64,000 nucleotides of DNA from Cyanomargarita calcarea GSE-NOS-MK-12-04C (GTDB lineage Bacteria; Cyanobacteriota; Cyanobacteriia; Cyanobacteriales; Nostocaceae). The notes beneath the pieces were generated by a model, which did no database searches, was not told where the DNA came from, and was given only the letters and a program-made list of their open reading frames with translations. Where the stretch lies: the NCBI GenBank assembly GCA_019359595.1, contig JAHHGZ010000008.1, positions 62,001-126,000 on the forward strand, written 5' to 3'. Below are positions 61,581 through 64,000 of the stretch, piece after piece. Within the stretch, counting starts at the first letter, position 1. Each line of letters starts with the position of its first letter. The position numbers and the translations under genes are program-made.

Positions 61581-62090
61581 ATGACTTTACCCAACTGGAT
61601 AACTTTCTCCCGACTTTTGGGGATACCATTTCTGCTTTACGGCTTGCACAACCCCACGCCACAATCAAGATGGGTATGTTTAGTAATTTTTCTAATTTGT
61701 GCGCTGACAGACTGGCTAGACGGCTATTTGGCACGGAAACTCAACCAAATCAGCGAGTTAGGAAAATTTCTTGACCCTTTAGTCGATAAATTATTGGTAC
61801 TTGCCCCATTACTGGCATTAATAGAACTAGGACAAATACCGGGGTGGGGAGTATTTCTAATTTTAGGACGAGAATTGACGATCGCTGGTTGGCGTGTGAA
61901 TCAAACTACAATTACAGGTGCAAATATTTGGGGTAAATTGAAAACAGTCAGTCAAATAATCGCGATCGCCCTTTTGATTGCACCTTTACCCCAAGTTTGG
62001 CAAACCCCCACCATCATTGCATTCTGGGTTTCTGTTAGTCTAACACTAATCTCTGGTGGAATTTATCTATTGCCGCAGAAAAATGAGTAG
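61581..62090 (+). CDS. pgsA: CDP-diacylglycerol-glycerol-3-phosphate 3-phosphatidyltransferase
   Basis: PgsA makes phosphatidylglycerol phosphate, the precursor of phosphatidylglycerol, which thylakoids require. The 169-residue membrane protein has the CDP-alcohol phosphotransferase signature D47-G48-x2-A51-R52-x8-G61-x3-D65-x3-D69 (DGYLARKLNQISELGKFLD) and about four to five membrane segments. The N-terminal NWITFSRLLGIPFLLYG is typical. Length is normal. It is a single gene divergent from aspA. Confidence 0.95.
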   Translation: MTLPNWITFSRLLGIPFLLYGLHNPTPQSRWVCLVIFLICALTDWLDGYLARKLNQISELGKFLDPLVDKLLVLAPLLALIELGQIPGWGVFLILGRELTIAGWRVNQTTITGANIWGKLKTVSQIIAIALLIAPLPQVWQTPTIIAFWVSVSLTLISGGIYLLPQKNE

Positions 62091-62186
62091 TCAATTTTGT
62101 CAACTCCTGTTGTAGCAGATGTAACGGATAAATAAAAAAAATTATCAGTTACATCCGTTTTTATCCGCTTCCTCAGGGGTTTAATA

Positions 62187-62247
62187 CTCCGACAAGAAGC
62201 AGGGAACCCGTTTTGAGTTGGGGTACTGTATCCACAGATATAAACCT
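62187..62247. repeat. Dispersed element with CCGACAAGAA and TTTTGAGTTGG
   Basis: CTCCGACAAGAAGCAGGGAA, CGTTTTGAGTTGGGG and ATCCACAGATATAAA occur in the same order as at 23437-23502 (CCCGACAAGAACGCAAG, CGTTTTGAGTTGG, ATCCCCATATATAAA). A shorter version lies at 50722-50755. It is non-coding. Confidence 0.7.
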
Positions 62248-62256
62248 CTTAGAAAT

Positions 62257-63201
62257 TCAACCCTTGTCGGCTTTCAAGATTTCCTCATCCATAGAAAAAT
62301 CGACCTCAGTCTTATCCCGTCCAGATAACAAATAATCGTTCTGCAACGAGTCTCTTAACCCACTTACTAGATCGTACTCAGGTTGCCAACCCAATTCTGT
62401 GACAGCTTTATTAATCGATGCAAAGAAATGCTGTACCCGCATCGGAAAAGCTTTGCGCTTGCCAAAATCAAACTTCTTGGGGTCATAATGGACTATTTTA
62501 ATTTCATTTGGGGATTTACCCGCAGCAGCGGCACAAGCGTAGGCTATACCATCAAAAGTAACAAAGCGATCGCCTGAGATATTGTAAATTTCTCGTGCAG
62601 TCATTGAATTTCCCAATATCTTGGACATTGCATTTGCTAAGTCCTTGACATGACCTAGCTGAGTGATGTGCATTCCATTACCGGGGATAGGAATCGGGCG
62701 ATCGCGAACAATTCTGTCGAAGAACCAGGATTCTAATTCGTTATAGTTTTGAGGGCCGTAAATATATGTGGGACGGATTGAAGTAAACGGTATTCCCTGA
62801 GTAGCGAGAAAAGCCTCAGTATCGTATTTACCCTTATGGCGACTTTTTGGATCGACGCGATCGCCTTCGATGTGGGGCAATTGATCTGATTTTAGATATA
62901 CTCCAGCAGAACTCATGTATACAAAATGTTGCACGCGGTCTTGAAAAATTTCCGCTAGTGGTTGAGTATCAGTAAGTTCCCTACCGTTGTTGTCAAAGAT
63001 AGCATCAAAATTTTCTGATGATAATTTTTCTTTGAGTTGACTAGGATCAGTGCGATCGCCTGTTATTTGTCCGACTCCCTTGATCGAAGGTAGCTCCCGA
63101 TTACCACGATTGAACAACACGACCTCATGTCCTTGTTCCACCAACATCTGAGTCAGATAAACACCAATGAACCGAGTGCCACCCATAATTAAAATTCGCA
63201 T
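62257..63201 (-). CDS. CSP41b-like NAD-dependent epimerase/dehydratase
   Basis: The 314-residue extended SDR protein begins with the dinucleotide site MGGTRFIG, then HFVYMSSAGVYL, and RPTYIYGPQNYNELESWFFD. The sequence and C-terminus resemble the cyanobacterial homologues of the chloroplast stem-loop RNA-binding protein CSP41b. The classical YxxxK is altered (the KGKYDTEAFL region), so sugar epimerase activity is doubtful and an RNA-related role is possible. It is monocistronic. ATG start, no close partner. Confidence 0.85.
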   Translation of the reverse strand: MRILIMGGTRFIGVYLTQMLVEQGHEVVLFNRGNRELPSIKGVGQITGDRTDPSQLKEKLSSENFDAIFDNNGRELTDTQPLAEIFQDRVQHFVYMSSAGVYLKSDQLPHIEGDRVDPKSRHKGKYDTEAFLATQGIPFTSIRPTYIYGPQNYNELESWFFDRIVRDRPIPIPGNGMHITQLGHVKDLANAMSKILGNSMTAREIYNISGDRFVTFDGIAYACAAAAGKSPNEIKIVHYDPKKFDFGKRKAFPMRVQHFFASINKAVTELGWQPEYDLVSGLRDSLQNDYLLSGRDKTEVDFSMDEEILKADKG

Positions 63202-63488
63202 AAATTCCCACTTCCTATGTCACGCACGTATTCAGTTAGCTATTTAAGGTGCTTGATACTGAGGTTATCAGGTTGCGGCATCCTACTGGAACCTCTGTTG
63301 TTGGGATTACGTCTTAGGGTACGGGTGGGGCATTTCCCATTTATCAATCGCAACGAGAAACAACAAAGTTAAAACAGCGAACAGTCGTGAACAAACCAGA
63401 GCTGTCGAACCTTTGCCCTTAAACCTTATGTGTTTAAACTCATAACTGATAACTGCCTTACGTGTTTTCTACCTACTAAAAGTTAGCT

Positions 63489-64000
63489 GTGCCCTTGAAA
63501 TATGCTCTAGTACATGAGTGGCTTACACCTAAAGCAACTGGCGGTTCAGAACTCGTTGTTAAAGAAATTCTGAATCATGTCGATGCTGACTTATATGCCC
63601 TCATCGACTTTGAATCCAGTAACCCTGAAAGTTATTTATATAAGCGTCAAATTGGCACAACGTTTCTCCAGTATTTGCCTTCTGCTCGCAATGGTGTACA
63701 AAAATACTTGCCGTTATTGCCGTTAGCGATTGAACAGTTGGATTTGCGCCAGTATGACGTAATTTTATCTTCATCCCACGCAGTTGCCAAAGGAGTGCTA
63801 ACAACTCCAGAGCAACTGCATATTTGCTATTGCCACACTCCCATGCGCTATGCTTGGGATTTGACGTTTGATTATCTTTCCGGAAGTAAGTTGGGTAATG
63901 GTTTGGCGGGTATTGCCACCCGTTATTTGCTGCATGGTTTGCGTCAGTGGGATGTCAGTAGCGCCAATCGTGTTGATTATTTTATTGCCAACTCCCAGCA
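63489..64000 (+). CDS. Glycosyltransferase family 4 (truncated by window end)
   Basis: Translation from GTG at 63489 (or TTG at 63495) gives KYALVHEWLTPKATGGSELV, then YDVILSSSHAVAKGVLTTPE, ICYCHTPMRYAWDLTFDYL and a frame still open at the window edge after ANRVDYFIANSQ. At least 170 residues are present. This is the N-terminal GT-B domain of WbaZ-like mannosyl- or rhamnosyltransferases; the C-terminal UDP-sugar-binding domain lies outside. It likely acts in exopolysaccharide or O-antigen synthesis. Confidence 0.85.
   Translation, partial: MPLKYALVHEWLTPKATGGSELVVKEILNHVDADLYALIDFESSNPESYLYKRQIGTTFLQYLPSARNGVQKYLPLLPLAIEQLDLRQYDVILSSSHAVAKGVLTTPEQLHICYCHTPMRYAWDLTFDYLSGSKLGNGLAGIATRYLLHGLRQWDVSSANRVDYFIANSQ

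Overview
The window looks like chromosomal DNA of a filamentous, probably heterocyst-forming cyanobacterium (Nostocales). The reasons are: very frequent GCGATCGC (HIP1) octamers; a nirA-nrtABCD-narB nitrate operon with the cyanobacterial NrtC fusion; cyanobacterial NdhM, SigC, FurA, NarM and CobN; a small protein resembling the Npun_R1517 family of heterocyst-differentiation regulators; and abundant heptameric STRR-type repeats (GTTAGGA, GAAGGAA, GTTGGTT) in spacers and even inside genes. No database could be consulted, so product names rest on motifs and recalled family sequences.

Layout. 1-10.9 kb: nitrate assimilation (nirA, nrtA, nrtB, nrtC, nrtD, narB), then a PsiE-like membrane protein and narM, the nitrate reductase accessory factor. 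11.2-17.8 kb: a phospho-signalling neighbourhood with an FHA-PrsW membrane protease, an unknown protein, a CHAT (caspase-like)-FHA protein and a PP2C phosphatase whose N-terminal half resembles a degenerate kinase. 18-31 kb: mostly housekeeping genes (phytase-like esterase, ndhM, the heterocyst-type regulator, a LuxR-type response regulator, a glycosyltransferase, a C-terminal processing protease, YdcF-like protein, recJ, GNAT, a Cas4/AddB-like nuclease). 31-39 kb: accessory DNA with MITE-like repeats, an EgtD-like methyltransferase, a Uma2 nuclease, a broken IS110 transposase, and a tight pair encoding a large N6-adenine DNA methylase and a ComEC-like MBL-fold protein, divergent from a MerR-like regulator. 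39-49.5 kb: tRNA-Pro, lipA, gpsA, sigC, furA, a peptidoglycan-binding protein convergent with furA, and cobN. 49.7-53.7 kb: an unknown membrane protein, a Tat-type metallophosphoesterase and a Septu-like defence pair (PtuA ATPase, PtuB HNH nuclease). 53.8-58 kb: a secreted alpha/beta hydrolase and an IS607-type element (serine recombinase TnpA plus TnpB). 59-64 kb: a DUF362 protein, aspartase, pgsA, a CSP41b-like epimerase and a truncated glycosyltransferase.

The nitrate genes form one functional unit: NrtABCD import nitrate/nitrite, NarB with NarM reduces nitrate, and NirA reduces nitrite to ammonium. sigC, furA, the peptidoglycan-binding gene and cobN match, from memory, the gene order around furA in Anabaena PCC 7120.

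The most interesting candidates are the methylase-MBL-regulator locus with paired operator-like palindromes; the IS607 TnpB, which lacks the usual RuvC-II glutamate and seems to have a displaced one as in Fanzor-related TnpBs; the pseudokinase-PP2C fusion beside CHAT-FHA and FHA-PrsW proteins; and STRR repeats translated in frame inside narB and cobN.
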